DNA of 64,000 nt from Nocardia sp. NBC_00403. GTDB taxonomy: Bacteria > Actinomycetota > Actinomycetes > Mycobacteriales > Mycobacteriaceae. Made by a program: the position numbers and the translations under genes. The notes beneath the pieces were generated by a model that was given only the letters and a program-made list of their open reading frames with translations, was not told the origin of the DNA and did not search any database. This document shows, in pieces, positions 16,630 through 25,377 of the stretch (position 1 is its first letter; each line of letters begins with the position of its first letter). The stretch spans positions 2,356,001 to 2,420,000 of the forward strand of contig NZ_CP107939.1 of assembly GCF_036046055.1 (NCBI RefSeq). Direction: 5' to 3'.

Positions 16630-17271
16630 GTGGCCGTGCGGGTCTTTCTCGTCGATGATCACGCCGTATTTCGTTCGGGTGTCCGGGCGGAGCTGAGCCG
16701 CGAGCCCGATATGGAGGTCGTCGGGGAGGCCGGTGGAGTGGCCGAGGCGGTTGCCGGGATCAATACCGCCAAGCCCGATGTCGTGCTGCTCGATGTGCAC
16801 ATGCCCGAGGGCGGCGGGGTCGCGGTGCTTTCCGGGATCGAGGATGGGCCGGTGTGTTTGGCGCTGAGTGTGTCCGACGCCGCCGAGGATGTGATCGCGG
16901 TGATCAGGGCGGGCGCGCGCGGCTATGTGACCAAGACGATCTCGGGATCCGAACTCGCCGACGGCATCCGCCGGGTTGCCGGTGGCGATGCGGTGTTCAG
17001 TCCGCGGTTGGCCGGGTTCGTCCTGGACTCGTTCACCGGCAAGTCGCCGGTGCCGGAGCCGCCGCTGGATCCGGAACTGGATTCGCTGACGCCGCGCGAA
17101 CTGGAGGTGCTGCGCCTGCTCGCGCGCGGCTACACCTACCGCGAGATCGCGGAAACCCTGTTCATTTCGGTGAAAACTGTGGAGACGCACGCCTCCAACG
17201 TGCTCCGCAAAACCCAGCAGTCCAATCGCAATGCGCTGACCCGCTGGGCGCACCGCCGTCGCATCGACTGA
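16630..17271 (+). CDS. NarL/LuxR-type response regulator
   Basis: 213 residues from GTG 16630, with GAGGAGAAG just before it. The receiver domain (1-120) has FLVDDHAVFRSGV, the phosphorylated Asp in VVLLDVHMP near residue 57, and the conserved Lys in GYVTKTIS. The C-terminal LuxR helix-turn-helix reads LTPRELEVLRLLARGYTYRE and ISVKTVETHASNVLRK. It is the natural partner of the upstream PspC kinase. The shared TCAGGGT motif before both PspC genes is a candidate target. It is convergent with the Ser/Thr kinase, with 6 bp between them. Confidence 0.95.
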   Translation: MAVRVFLVDDHAVFRSGVRAELSREPDMEVVGEAGGVAEAVAGINTAKPDVVLLDVHMPEGGGVAVLSGIEDGPVCLALSVSDAAEDVIAVIRAGARGYVTKTISGSELADGIRRVAGGDAVFSPRLAGFVLDSFTGKSPVPEPPLDPELDSLTPRELEVLRLLARGYTYREIAETLFISVKTVETHASNVLRKTQQSNRNALTRWAHRRRID

Positions 17272-17277
17272 ATGCGC

Positions 17278-18399
17278 TCACATCACCGCGATGAGAACGG
17301 CGATGATGATGATCAAGCCGATCAGCAGGCCGACGGCGATCGCCAGCGGTGCCATGCTCGGCTGCGGCGGCTTGGCGCGCTGGGGTGCCGGTGCGCTCAC
17401 CCCCACTGCTGGGGTGCGATGCGGCCGCGGCAGCGGCGTCGAGTGCGGACTGCGCAGTCCCGATGCGGAATTCCGCGCCGCCCACGCCGGAATCGTGCCG
17501 TCCTCGGTGCGCACCGGAGCGCCGAGAATGTAGGGCCCGGTCCCGGGACCGAAAGCGGCGGTGAGGATTTCGTCCCTTGCCTGGGCCATTGTCGGCCGCC
17601 GCTGCGGTGCGGGTTCCATCATGTGCAGCAGGGCGTTGGTGAGCATGCCGCTGCGGGTCGGCGGAATGATCTGCGCCATCGCCGCGCGCGTGACGAGGAC
17701 ATCGGTGTCGTCGTCGAGACCGAACGGCGGCTGCCCCTCGATCGCGGTGTAGAGGGTGGCGCCGAGGGAGAAGACATCGCTCGCCTCGGTCGGCTGTGCG
17801 CCGCGCGCCACCTCGGGGGGTAGGTAGGCGGGGGTGCCGGTGATCACGCCGTCCGGGTCGTCGGAGCCTTCGCCCGCGCCGCGCGAGATGCCGAAGTCGC
17901 TGAGCTTGGCCATGCCGACGACCGGACCGCGGTCGGCGACGAGGATATTGCCCGGCTTGATATCGCGGTGCACGATGCCCGCGGCATGCGCGGCGGCCAA
18001 TGCATCGGCGACCTGGGCGCCGATCTGCGCCACCTCGATCGGCGGCAGCGTGTCGACCAGCGACAATGCCTTCGCGACATTGCGCGAGGGCAGGTGCTCC
18101 ATCACCAGCCATGGCTCGCCCGCTTCCAGCACCACGTCGTAGACGGCGATGGCGTGCTCGTGCGAGAGCTTCGCCGCCACCCGTCCCTCGTGCATGATCT
18201 GGCTGCGGATCGCGTTCGCCTCCGCTTCGCCGAGGCCGGCGGTGGAGAGCACCTGCTTGATGGCGACCTCTCGGTTCAGCAGCCGGTCGTGCGCGAGCCA
18301 CACTGCGCCCATGCCGCCACCACCCAGCTTCGACTGCAGGCGGTAACGGCCGGCGACCAGATAATCCGGGCCGACAATGGGGCGGGGGCGATCGATCAT
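17278..18399 (-). CDS. Tail-anchored Ser/Thr protein kinase
   Basis: 373 residues from ATG 18399. Kinase motifs appear in order: the glycine loop SKLGGGGMGAVW (about 25-36), the catalytic Lys in VAIKQV (about 50), GIVHRDIKPGNIL (about 145), DFGIS (about 167), and the activation segment GTPAYLPPEVARG. A Pro/Ser-rich linker leads to one C-terminal membrane helix (MAPLAIAVGLLIGLIIIIAV) that ends the protein two residues later. It therefore has no extracellular sensor domain, unlike PknB. The longer upstream open frame is low in conserved sequence and is not taken as coding. Confidence 0.9.
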   Translation of the reverse strand: MIDRPRPIVGPDYLVAGRYRLQSKLGGGGMGAVWLAHDRLLNREVAIKQVLSTAGLGEAEANAIRSQIMHEGRVAAKLSHEHAIAVYDVVLEAGEPWLVMEHLPSRNVAKALSLVDTLPPIEVAQIGAQVADALAAAHAAGIVHRDIKPGNILVADRGPVVGMAKLSDFGISRGAGEGSDDPDGVITGTPAYLPPEVARGAQPTEASDVFSLGATLYTAIEGQPPFGLDDDTDVLVTRAAMAQIIPPTRSGMLTNALLHMMEPAPQRRPTMAQARDEILTAAFGPGTGPYILGAPVRTEDGTIPAWAARNSASGLRSPHSTPLPRPHRTPAVGVSAPAPQRAKPPQPSMAPLAIAVGLLIGLIIIIAVLIAVM

Positions 18400-18568
18400 G
18401 GGTGCAGGGTATCCGAATTCGGTGGTAGCTGGCCTGATTCGAGTCGAGAGTTCGCCAGCCACGGACGGTGATTTCAGCGCTCGTCCATACCGGGCTCGCA
18501 GTGCGCGTGACAGTACTCGCGGCGTGCTCTTGACGGATCCCGGGGGTGGGTTTCTACTAATGAAAGTA

Positions 18569-18584
18569 TCGAACGTATATTCGA
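18569..18584 (+). promoter_or_regulatory. LexA (SOS) box of imuA'-imuB
   Basis: TCGAACGTATATTCGA matches the actinobacterial consensus TCGAAC-N4-GTTCGA at 11 of 12 fixed positions. It lies inside a wider dyad AGTATCGAA...TTCGATACT (18565-18588), 97 bp before imuA'. Confidence 0.85.
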
Positions 18585-18647
18585 TACTGATCGATAGCTG
18601 GATCGGTGCTGGCCCTTGCTTCCGCTGACAGGAAGGGGTTGCCCCGC

Positions 18648-18680
18648 ATGCTTCGCCGTCGGGTCCATCGTGGGAAGTAG
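18648..18680 (+). CDS. Ten-codon leader ORF before imuA'
   Basis: After AGGAAGGGG there is an ATG that reads MLRRRVHRGK and stops with TAG at 18678-18680. The GTG of imuA' begins at the very next base. Good ribosome-binding sequence and the TAG-GTG junction suggest translational coupling. The peptide is strongly basic. Whether it is translated is not known. Confidence 0.4.
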   Translation: MLRRRVHRGK

Positions 18681-19478
18681 GTGGTAGAGATGGGTGCGGA
18701 TGCGGAATCCCGAACGGGAGTCGGGCGGGATCGGACGCCGCCGGGCGTGGCGCGTGGCGATGCGCCGACGCTGGATGAGCTGCGCAGGCGAATGGCGGCG
18801 ATACCCGGTCGTGGTGCGGCGGCGGCCGAGCGGATCCCGCTCGGCTCCGAACTGCGTCGTGAATCGCTTGCGGTTCCGCCTGCTCTTGCGGAGTTATTGC
18901 CCGATGGCGGCCTGGCCAAGGGCTCGGTCGTGGCCTACAACGGGACGAGTTCATTGCTGGCGGGCTTGCTGGCCGCGGTGACCGAGGGCGGTGGGCACGC
19001 CGCGGTGGTCGGGGTGCCACGGCTCGGTCTGCTCGCCGCGGTCGAGATGGGCGCTCAGCTCCAGCGGTTGGCGGTCGTCGCCGATCCCGGCCCCGATCCG
19101 GTGGAGGTGGCCGCAGTGTTGCTCGACGGCCTCGATCTGGTGGTGCTCGGCCTCGGTGGCGTCGCCGTCCCGCCCGCTCGGGCTCGCGTGATCGCCGCCC
19201 GCACTCGCAATAAGGGAGCCACTTTGGTGGTCACCAATGGCGGCTGGGCCAATCCGTCGCTTCGTCTGGACACCAGGGTCGCCGGATACGCGGGCCTCGG
19301 CGCGGGCCGTGGCAGGCTCCACTCGGTATGCCTGGAAGTCGATGTCCGTAGCAAGGCGGGACCGCCTCGCCGCGGTCGGATAGCGCTGCGCCCGCGCGCG
19401 GGCCGAGTGGAATGGGTGTCGCTCGAAACCCTCGACGCGACAGTGGAAACGCCGGACACGCGCGGTGCGGCATCGTGA
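18681..19478 (+). CDS. imuA': ImuA'-like mutasome accessory protein
   Basis: 265 residues from GTG 18681 (ATG 18690 also possible). It has the RecA-like fold outline of actinobacterial ImuA': LPDGGLAKGSVVAYNGTSSL at the place of a P-loop, LDGLDLVVLGLGGVA as the Walker B region, and a basic C-terminus. The exact GxxxxGKT Walker A is degenerate, as in this family. ImuA' works with ImuB and DnaE2 in DNA-damage tolerance and induced mutagenesis. The LexA box upstream and imuB downstream support the assignment. Confidence 0.85.
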   Translation: MVEMGADAESRTGVGRDRTPPGVARGDAPTLDELRRRMAAIPGRGAAAAERIPLGSELRRESLAVPPALAELLPDGGLAKGSVVAYNGTSSLLAGLLAAVTEGGGHAAVVGVPRLGLLAAVEMGAQLQRLAVVADPGPDPVEVAAVLLDGLDLVVLGLGGVAVPPARARVIAARTRNKGATLVVTNGGWANPSLRLDTRVAGYAGLGAGRGRLHSVCLEVDVRSKAGPPRRGRIALRPRAGRVEWVSLETLDATVETPDTRGAAS

Positions 19479-19714
19479 GCGCGTACTTCGAGGGTGTGTC
19501 ATTCGGGGCGGTAGATCCGGCAAGTGAGGTGACGCCCGATGTGCGTGGTGCGGCACCGTGAGCCGAGCGGGCCTGTGGTGTCGCTCGCTGATGCGAGGTC
19601 GGATACGCATGGCCGCGGCCCGATGTGCCGACCTGCACGCTGCCCGGCGCATCGGGACCGGGGCGTCGGGCCGCTTGGACGCGGATGGGCGAGGTCGGAC
19701 GATACGGCCGATTC

Positions 19715-21334
19715 ATGGGGCGTGGCACGGTGATTCAGCCGGGCCGGGTGCGCAGCGGTTCGCGGGTGCTGGCGCTGTGGTGCCTGGATTGGCCCGCGGT
19801 TGCGGCGGCGGTCGTGGCGCAGGTTCCGGCGACTCGCCCGGTGGCGGTGCTGGCGGCGGGCAAGGTGGTCGCGTGTTCGGCGATCGCGCGGTCCGAAGGG
19901 GTGCGGCGCGGGCTGCGGCGGCGTGAGGCGCAGGCGCGGTGCCCGAATCTTCTTATCGTGCAGTCTGATCCGGATCGGGATGCACGGTTGTTCGAGCCGG
20001 TGGTCGCGGCCGTCGATGCGACGGTGCCTGGGGTGGAGGTGTTGCGGCCGGGGCTGCTTGTGCTCGGTGCGCGCGGCGCGGCGCGGTTCTTCGGATCCGA
20101 GGAGGTGGCCGCGGAGCGACTGGTCGATGCGGTGGCCGCGGTTGGGGTGGAAGCTCAGGTCGGGATCGCCGACGAACTGTCCACGGCGGTGATCGCGGCA
20201 CGGCGCGGCGTGATCGTGCCGCCGGGGGACGGCGCGCGATACCTTGCTCCACTGCCGATAGCCGAGCTCGCCGTCGAGCCGAGCTTGGCTGCGCCGGAGC
20301 GCGCCGACCTGGTCGATCTATTGCACCGCTTGGGACTACGACGGATCGGTAACTTTGCCGCGCTGACCTCGGTCGAGGTCGGATCGCGCTTCGGCGCCGA
20401 CGCCGTGCTCGCGCACCGCAGCGCGCGTGGCGTGCCCGAGCGCCCGCCGTCGGCTCGTCGTCCGCCGCCGGATCTGACGGTGCAGTACCGCTGCGATCCG
20501 CCGATCGATCGAATCGATGCGGCCGCCTTCGCCGGTCGCATGCTCGCCACCCGATTGCACGCCGTGCTCGCCGCGGCCTCGGTGTCCTGCACCCGGTTGT
20601 CGGTATTCGCGGAAACTCAATCAGGCGAACAACTTTCGCGTATCTGGCGGTGTGCGGAGCCGCTGACTCCCGAGGGCACCGCCGACCGGGTGCGCTGGCA
20701 ATTGGATGGCTGGCTCACTCGACGCGACGGTGCCAGGCCCACCGCGCCGATCACGCTGCTGCGACTGGAACCCGTCGAAGTGGTGGCCTCCGGTGCGCTC
20801 CAACTAGGGCTGTGGGGTGGGGTCGGGGAGGAGGACGAGCGGGCTCGTCGCGCCCTGATCCGGGTGCAGGGCCTGCTCGGCGGCGAGGCGGTGCAGGTCG
20901 GTGTGCTCAGCGGTGGTCGCGGCCCCGAAGAACGCATCACCATGGTCGCGCTCGGCGACGAGCCGGTGCCCGCCACCGACCCGGCCCTGCCCTGGCCGGG
21001 CCGCATGCCCCAGCCCGCGCCCGCGGTAATCCTGGTGAACCGTCCCGCGGTGCGCCTGGAAGCGGCCGACGGCACCCCGGTCCAGGTCACCGACCGTGGT
21101 CTGTTCACCGCGGACCCGGCCCGCCTGCACTGGGGGAGCCGGAACTGGCACTTGGCGGGCTGGGCTGGACCATGGCCGGTGGACGAGCAGTGGTGGACGC
21201 CCGAATCGCCCACCGTCGCGGCCGGCGTCGCGGCCCGCGCGCAGGCTCAACTCGCAGGCGAACCTGCCGACGTCCGCGTTCTGCTCCTCATCTACTACTC
21301 CGAAACCTGGCGCGCCGAAGGGCTTTACGACTGA
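19715..21334 (+). CDS. imuB: ImuB, Y-family polymerase-like clamp adaptor
   Basis: 539 residues from ATG 19715; ATG 19685 is also possible. The palm region starts VLALWCLDWPAVAAAVV and lacks the catalytic acidic pairs of active Y-family polymerases, as expected for ImuB. A helix-hairpin-helix-like segment (DLLHRLGLRRIGNFAALTS) follows. QLGLWGG near residue 361 is the beta-clamp binding motif. ImuB links the clamp, ImuA' and DnaE2 at lesions. A 236-bp gap separates it from imuA', and the noncoding part repeats about 22 bp of the imuA' tail. Its last 10 bp overlap the convergent methyltransferase. Confidence 0.9.
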   Translation: MGRGTVIQPGRVRSGSRVLALWCLDWPAVAAAVVAQVPATRPVAVLAAGKVVACSAIARSEGVRRGLRRREAQARCPNLLIVQSDPDRDARLFEPVVAAVDATVPGVEVLRPGLLVLGARGAARFFGSEEVAAERLVDAVAAVGVEAQVGIADELSTAVIAARRGVIVPPGDGARYLAPLPIAELAVEPSLAAPERADLVDLLHRLGLRRIGNFAALTSVEVGSRFGADAVLAHRSARGVPERPPSARRPPPDLTVQYRCDPPIDRIDAAAFAGRMLATRLHAVLAAASVSCTRLSVFAETQSGEQLSRIWRCAEPLTPEGTADRVRWQLDGWLTRRDGARPTAPITLLRLEPVEVVASGALQLGLWGGVGEEDERARRALIRVQGLLGGEAVQVGVLSGGRGPEERITMVALGDEPVPATDPALPWPGRMPQPAPAVILVNRPAVRLEAADGTPVQVTDRGLFTADPARLHWGSRNWHLAGWAGPWPVDEQWWTPESPTVAAGVAARAQAQLAGEPADVRVLLLIYYSETWRAEGLYD

Positions 21335-22032
21335 CCGGGCCGCGTCCAGACCATGGCCATGGTGAAGGGATGACCACGCAGGTCCGCCCATTTGGGCTTG
21401 GCCGCCAGCCAGGCGTCGTCCACAAGCGCCTCGACCATTTCGGTGAGCACCCAGCCCGCCGCCAGCGCCGCGGACATGTGCGCGCTTACCAGATGCAACT
21501 CGGTGCTGATCGCGACCGGCGCACCCGATGCGGTCGTGTAATGCGTCGGCATCCCGGTCACCATCATGAACTGGGGGTGGTAACTGACCATGACGCAGGA
21601 AGCGCCCGGCGCGGCCAGCCGCCATGCCTCTGCGTAGTAGGGCTCGAGTTTCGGCAGGTGCTCGTCGATCAGCGAGGAGATCACCAGATCGTAAGCGCCG
21701 CTGGGCAATCCGGTATCACGAACGTCTGCCCGCGCCAGCGTGGTGTGCGCACCGCGGGTCCTGGCCAGCTCCAACATGCCCGTGCTCATATCGACGCCGT
21801 CGATATTCGTGATCCCACGACCGCGCAGCCAAGCGCCGGTGCGGCCGGTCCCGCAGCCGAGATCGGCGGCGCGCCGCACGCGCGCCCAATCCGGATGGTG
21901 CAGCCGCGCCAGCAGTGCGAGGTCCATCTCGTCCATGACGGTCTGCTCGTAGGTCGGAGCCCACCCGTCGTATCCGGTGGCGACGTCGACGGTGGGATAG
22001 TTACGGCGGTCGAAATCCGCGAAGGACGGCAT
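21325..22032 (-). CDS. Class I SAM-dependent methyltransferase
   Basis: 235 residues from ATG 22032. The SAM-binding glycine motif is AADLGCGTGRTG, followed by INIDGVDMS-like sequence (NIDGVDMSTGMLELA) and the motif-IV region GAYDLVISSLIDEHLPKL. The substrate is not evident. It overlaps the end of imuB by 10 bp on the opposite strand. Longer starts upstream exist but do not add conserved sequence. Confidence 0.8.
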   Translation of the reverse strand: MPSFADFDRRNYPTVDVATGYDGWAPTYEQTVMDEMDLALLARLHHPDWARVRRAADLGCGTGRTGAWLRGRGITNIDGVDMSTGMLELARTRGAHTTLARADVRDTGLPSGAYDLVISSLIDEHLPKLEPYYAEAWRLAAPGASCVMVSYHPQFMMVTGMPTHYTTASGAPVAISTELHLVSAHMSAALAAGWVLTEMVEALVDDAWLAAKPKWADLRGHPFTMAMVWTRPGQS

Positions 22033-22231
22033 GGAGCGAAGTATTGCCCGGACCGTGCGGCACTCGCCAGCCGATTTCCGCCGGATGCGCGCGACCGATC
22101 GCCACGCGTAGCGAGTCCGCACTCGTCCTGATGATCAAGCCCCGGGCTGTTGCGGAGGTGCTCCTGGGACTCGGTGTGGTCGATGGTGCGTCTGGGAGTG
22201 ATACCCGCAACAAGTCGGGAGTCGGTGCCTG

Positions 22232-23014
22232 GTGCCCTCGGTATCCTCGGAGATCGTGGATCCGACCGTGAGCCGGGCTGTGCTCGATGACGTACAGATC
22301 GCCTACCGGGATTTGGGGGCGGTCTCGCTCGATGCCGTTCCGGTAGTGCTCGTGCACGGCATGGGTGGGGATGGGCATACCTGGGATCGGTTCGCGCACA
22401 CGTTGGTGCAGGCGGGCCGCCGGGTGATCATCCCCGACCTGCGCGGGCACGGCCGCAGTTCCCACACCGACTCCTACCTGTTCGGCGAATTCGGCGCCGA
22501 TGTGCTGAAACTGTGTGACCGACTCGGTCTGAGCACCGTGGACCTGGTCGGACATTCGCTCGGCGGCTACGCGGTGTCCTGCGTTGCGCAGGAACGGCCG
22601 GAATTGGTACGACGTCTCGTCATCGAGGAATGCCCGCTGCCGCTGCGCTCCGGGGACGAAGAAATGACGCTGACCCGCCGCTTTCCGACCGTGCCCGAAC
22701 TCTGGCACGCCGCTACCAGCCTGATCCGGCACCCACGCGCAGTGCTGGCTTTCGACCGTTCGATGACGCGGACCGCGCTGGAACAATTCCGCAAACCCCA
22801 CCCGGAATGGTGGGACCGGTTGCGTGACATCACCGCACCGACCCTGGTGCTGCGCGGTGGCCCCGGCGGCATGGTCGACCCGGAGAAACTGGCCATCATG
22901 CGTACCGGCATCCCGGACTGCACAGTCACGGCGTTCTCCTGCGGCCACAGCATCCACCGCGACCGCTACCGTGAATTCGAGGCCGCCGTCCTTCCGTTCC
23001 TCGCGATGTACTGA
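22232..23014 (+). CDS. Alpha/beta-hydrolase
   Basis: 260 residues from GTG 22232 (GTG 22256 or 22268 also possible). It has the oxyanion loop VLVHGMGGDGHTWDRF, the nucleophile elbow VGHSLGGYAV with the catalytic Ser near residue 112, and the catalytic His in FSCGHSIHRD near the C-terminus. There is no signal peptide. The fold covers esterases, lipases and epoxide or C-C hydrolases, so the substrate is open. Its neighbours give no pathway. Confidence 0.85.
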   Translation: MPSVSSEIVDPTVSRAVLDDVQIAYRDLGAVSLDAVPVVLVHGMGGDGHTWDRFAHTLVQAGRRVIIPDLRGHGRSSHTDSYLFGEFGADVLKLCDRLGLSTVDLVGHSLGGYAVSCVAQERPELVRRLVIEECPLPLRSGDEEMTLTRRFPTVPELWHAATSLIRHPRAVLAFDRSMTRTALEQFRKPHPEWWDRLRDITAPTLVLRGGPGGMVDPEKLAIMRTGIPDCTVTAFSCGHSIHRDRYREFEAAVLPFLAMY

Positions 23015-23111
23015 GGAATCCATCCTCTTTCTCGCAGGAGTTAGTCAACAGAAGTTGCTTATTGCCGTCGATGCGGTATCGGCACTGCCAGGCAAGATCT
23101 ACAGTAAAGCG

Positions 23112-23312
23112 ATGTCCGCACTCGACCATTCGGTCTTGTTCTTTCTTGACGAGCAGTCGTTCCGTGCTCGGCTCGTGGACAACCACGCCTCGGTGGACGG
23201 GGTATGGCCGAGATTCGGCGACAAGGGACTGGTGCACGTTTCGCTGAACCAGATGCGAGCGCGGCGTATCGAGAAGTTCGTGCTGAAGTTCGCCGATGGC
23301 AAGCTGGGCTGA
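23112..23312 (+). CDS. Small hypothetical ORF, doubtful
   Basis: 66 codons from ATG 23112, product beginning MSALDHSVLFFLDEQSF. No convincing ribosome-binding site precedes it and no family is recognised. The C-terminus is basic (QMRARRIEKFVLKF). It could be a small real gene or the tail of a decayed one. The rest of 23015-23336 shows no other gene. Confidence 0.3.
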   Translation: MSALDHSVLFFLDEQSFRARLVDNHASVDGVWPRFGDKGLVHVSLNQMRARRIEKFVLKFADGKLG

Positions 23313-23336
23313 CGTGGCACGGGTCGTGACGCGCCG

Positions 23337-24428
23337 ATGAGCGGATTCGAGGGCATGTTGTGTTCGGCGGCGACCGCCGATATTCCATTGCCGGGTACCG
23401 CGACTCGGGTGACCGGCTGGCTGTGCGTCGAGCAGCCGGGTGCGTGGGGCCGCGATGTCATCGGTGACGAGGTGCTCGGGCCGGAGATCACTGCCGAACT
23501 GGCGGCCCGCACCAAGGCGGCGCAGGTCCGTCCGACGCTGATCCGGCGGCCGGGGCGCAGTGAATTCACCGGTGCCAGAACGGTTTTGATCGCAAGCTCG
23601 CGGCCAGAGGGTTCGTGGTGCGAACGCTTCGAGATCACCGATCTGAAGCAGCTGCTCGACCTGGATCTGCACTCGCTCAACGGTCCGCCACCGGGAATCG
23701 GTGCACCCGTCGACGATCCGCTCGTCCTGGTGTGCGCCCACGGAAAACGCGACCAATGCTGTGCGCTGCTCGGCCGCCCGATCGCCGCGAGCCTGGCCGC
23801 CGAATACCCCGGCCGCGCGTGGGAGTGCTCGCACACCGGCGGCCACCGCTTCGCCCCCGCTGTGGTCCTGCTGCCCTCCGGCCTGACCTACGGCCGTCTC
23901 GATGCCGCCGGCGCGAGGCAAGCGATCGAAGCCGCCACCCGCGGCGAGGTCTCGATGACCGGTCTTCGCGGCCGCAGCTGCTACAAGCCCATCGAACAGG
24001 TCGCCGAACTCGCTGTGCGCGAACAGATTTCCGCAGCTACCGACGAACTCGCCGTACAACTCGAGCCCACCGCAACTACCTTCGGCCCGATGGGTGCCTC
24101 GATGGAGTCTGCGTCGGGTTCTGTGCCGGTGGGTGCCTCGGCAGAGTCTGTGCCGGCCTCTGCGTTGGTCGAGGGCTCGGCAGGGTCTGTGTCGGCCTCC
24201 GCGCAGGTCGGTGCTCCGGTGGCGCCCACGACCGCCCCCACGGTGGCGAGTGCCTCGGCCGACCCGACGCTGGCAGGCGCAGCGGTGGTCACTCACCGTG
24301 ATGGCCGTCGTTGGCGTGTGACTGCACGCTCGGTGGCCTTCGCTCCACGTCAAGCCAGTTGTGGCGCGGCGCCGAAGCCGGTGACCGCGGTGGTCGCCGA
24401 CGAAATCCAGCTTCTCGCCGACGATTAA
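23337..24428 (+). CDS. Sucrase/ferredoxin-like (Suc_Fer) protein with low-complexity insert
   Basis: 363 residues. The thioredoxin-like ferredoxin motifs are LVCAHGKRDQCCALLGRPIA and WECSHTGGHRFAPAVVLLP, which match the sucrase/ferredoxin-like family. The family's redox or iron-sulfur role is poorly understood. Between the conserved core and the C-terminal block (VVTHRDGRRWRVTARS) lies an insert of about 65 residues (about 245-310) made of degenerate repeats such as GASAESVPASA. The insert is absent from a minimal family member and likely expanded by repeat slippage. Confidence 0.8.
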   Translation: MSGFEGMLCSAATADIPLPGTATRVTGWLCVEQPGAWGRDVIGDEVLGPEITAELAARTKAAQVRPTLIRRPGRSEFTGARTVLIASSRPEGSWCERFEITDLKQLLDLDLHSLNGPPPGIGAPVDDPLVLVCAHGKRDQCCALLGRPIAASLAAEYPGRAWECSHTGGHRFAPAVVLLPSGLTYGRLDAAGARQAIEAATRGEVSMTGLRGRSCYKPIEQVAELAVREQISAATDELAVQLEPTATTFGPMGASMESASGSVPVGASAESVPASALVEGSAGSVSASAQVGAPVAPTTAPTVASASADPTLAGAAVVTHRDGRRWRVTARSVAFAPRQASCGAAPKPVTAVVADEIQLLADD

Positions 24429-24500
24429 CGCTCGGGATCGCCGAATCTCGAGTGGCGGGTAACCTACGGGCCGCTGGAGTGTTCGCCGAGGGAGGGCTTG

Positions 24501-25334
24501 ATGACAAATCCAATGTGGGGGCCGAATATGCAAGGGGCACTGCCTCATCCGGGTGGACAGCACTCGCATCCCGGCGGAAATCCCGTGCCGCCGGGTTTTC
24601 AACCGCCGCCGGGATATGAGCAGCCTGTGCCCGGGCTCCAGCCGCCGCCCGGATACCAGTCGCCGCCGGGGTATCAGTCGCCGTCGCCCGGGTATCAGCC
24701 TCCTGCTCCGGGGTATCAACCGTCGCAGCCGGGGTATCAGCCTCTTGCGCCCGGGTACCAGCACCCCCCGCAACCTCCCGAGCCTCATGGTGCACCACCG
24801 CAGCAGCCTCCTGCCCTTGACCCCACCGCGACGGGGAGCCCGGCGGTGCAGGCGTATCTCGCGGCGGTCGCACATCACATGGCCGGTGGCCGGATGCAGA
24901 TCTCGCAGAACTGGATCGGTCAGGTGTGGAGCCTGATCGGCATCGCCTCGGCCGTCGAAACGCCGGTCAATCCGATGACGCTCACGATCTGCGTCGCCAC
25001 TGTGGCCGAGGTGTCGCCTGCCGCGCTCGCCGACTTTCCGCGCCAGGTAGACGGTTTCGCGCGGTCCCTGCGCAGGCAGAGCGTGTTCGGGGTGAAGGGC
25101 GGCACGATGGCCGTCGCCGCGCTGGTGTCCGAACGCGTGCATCCCGGCGTTCTGAAGAAGTTGACCAATAAGCCGATGAGTTTCGGTTCGATAGTCGTGC
25201 CCGCGGTGGTCGACCTCGGGGCCGGGCAGCTGCACATCGCCGCCAACACCCCGTTCTTCGGCATGGCTATGTGGGGCGCCGTCCGCGCGCAGGCGCGCAA
25301 CTATCTCCCGGAACCGCGCCTGGTACTGGGCTGA
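24501..25334 (+). CDS. PGYQ-repeat protein, unknown function
   Basis: 277 residues. ATG 24501 follows GGGAGGG. Residues about 20-100 are Pro-, Gly-, Tyr- and Gln-rich with a PGYQ repeat (PPPGYQSPPGYQ, PAPGYQPSQPGYQ). The C-terminal 170 residues are an ordinary globular domain (QNWIGQVWSLIGIASA, FFGMAMWGAVRAQARNYLP) I cannot assign. No membrane segment or signal peptide is obvious. Disordered PGYQ tails are frequent on actinobacterial cell-envelope and signalling proteins. Confidence 0.7.
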   Translation: MTNPMWGPNMQGALPHPGGQHSHPGGNPVPPGFQPPPGYEQPVPGLQPPPGYQSPPGYQSPSPGYQPPAPGYQPSQPGYQPLAPGYQHPPQPPEPHGAPPQQPPALDPTATGSPAVQAYLAAVAHHMAGGRMQISQNWIGQVWSLIGIASAVETPVNPMTLTICVATVAEVSPAALADFPRQVDGFARSLRRQSVFGVKGGTMAVAALVSERVHPGVLKKLTNKPMSFGSIVVPAVVDLGAGQLHIAANTPFFGMAMWGAVRAQARNYLPEPRLVLG

Positions 25335-25342
25335 TCGCTGCG

Positions 25343-25369
25343 GCGCCATCGCCCCCTGCGCGATGGCGC
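25343..25369. terminator. Bidirectional hairpin between convergent genes
   Basis: GCGCCATCGC (25343-25352) pairs perfectly with 25360-25369 across a 7-nt loop. It lies between the ends of the PGYQ gene and the SDR gene. There is no T-tract, as is common in GC-rich actinobacteria. Confidence 0.6.
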
Positions 25370-25377
25370 GGCAGCGC

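Noticed and set aside
17278..19020. A 580-residue version of the Ser/Thr kinase
   Set aside because: The upstream 200 residues are low complexity, cross the imuA' promoter and LexA box, and precede a normal kinase N-terminus at 18399.
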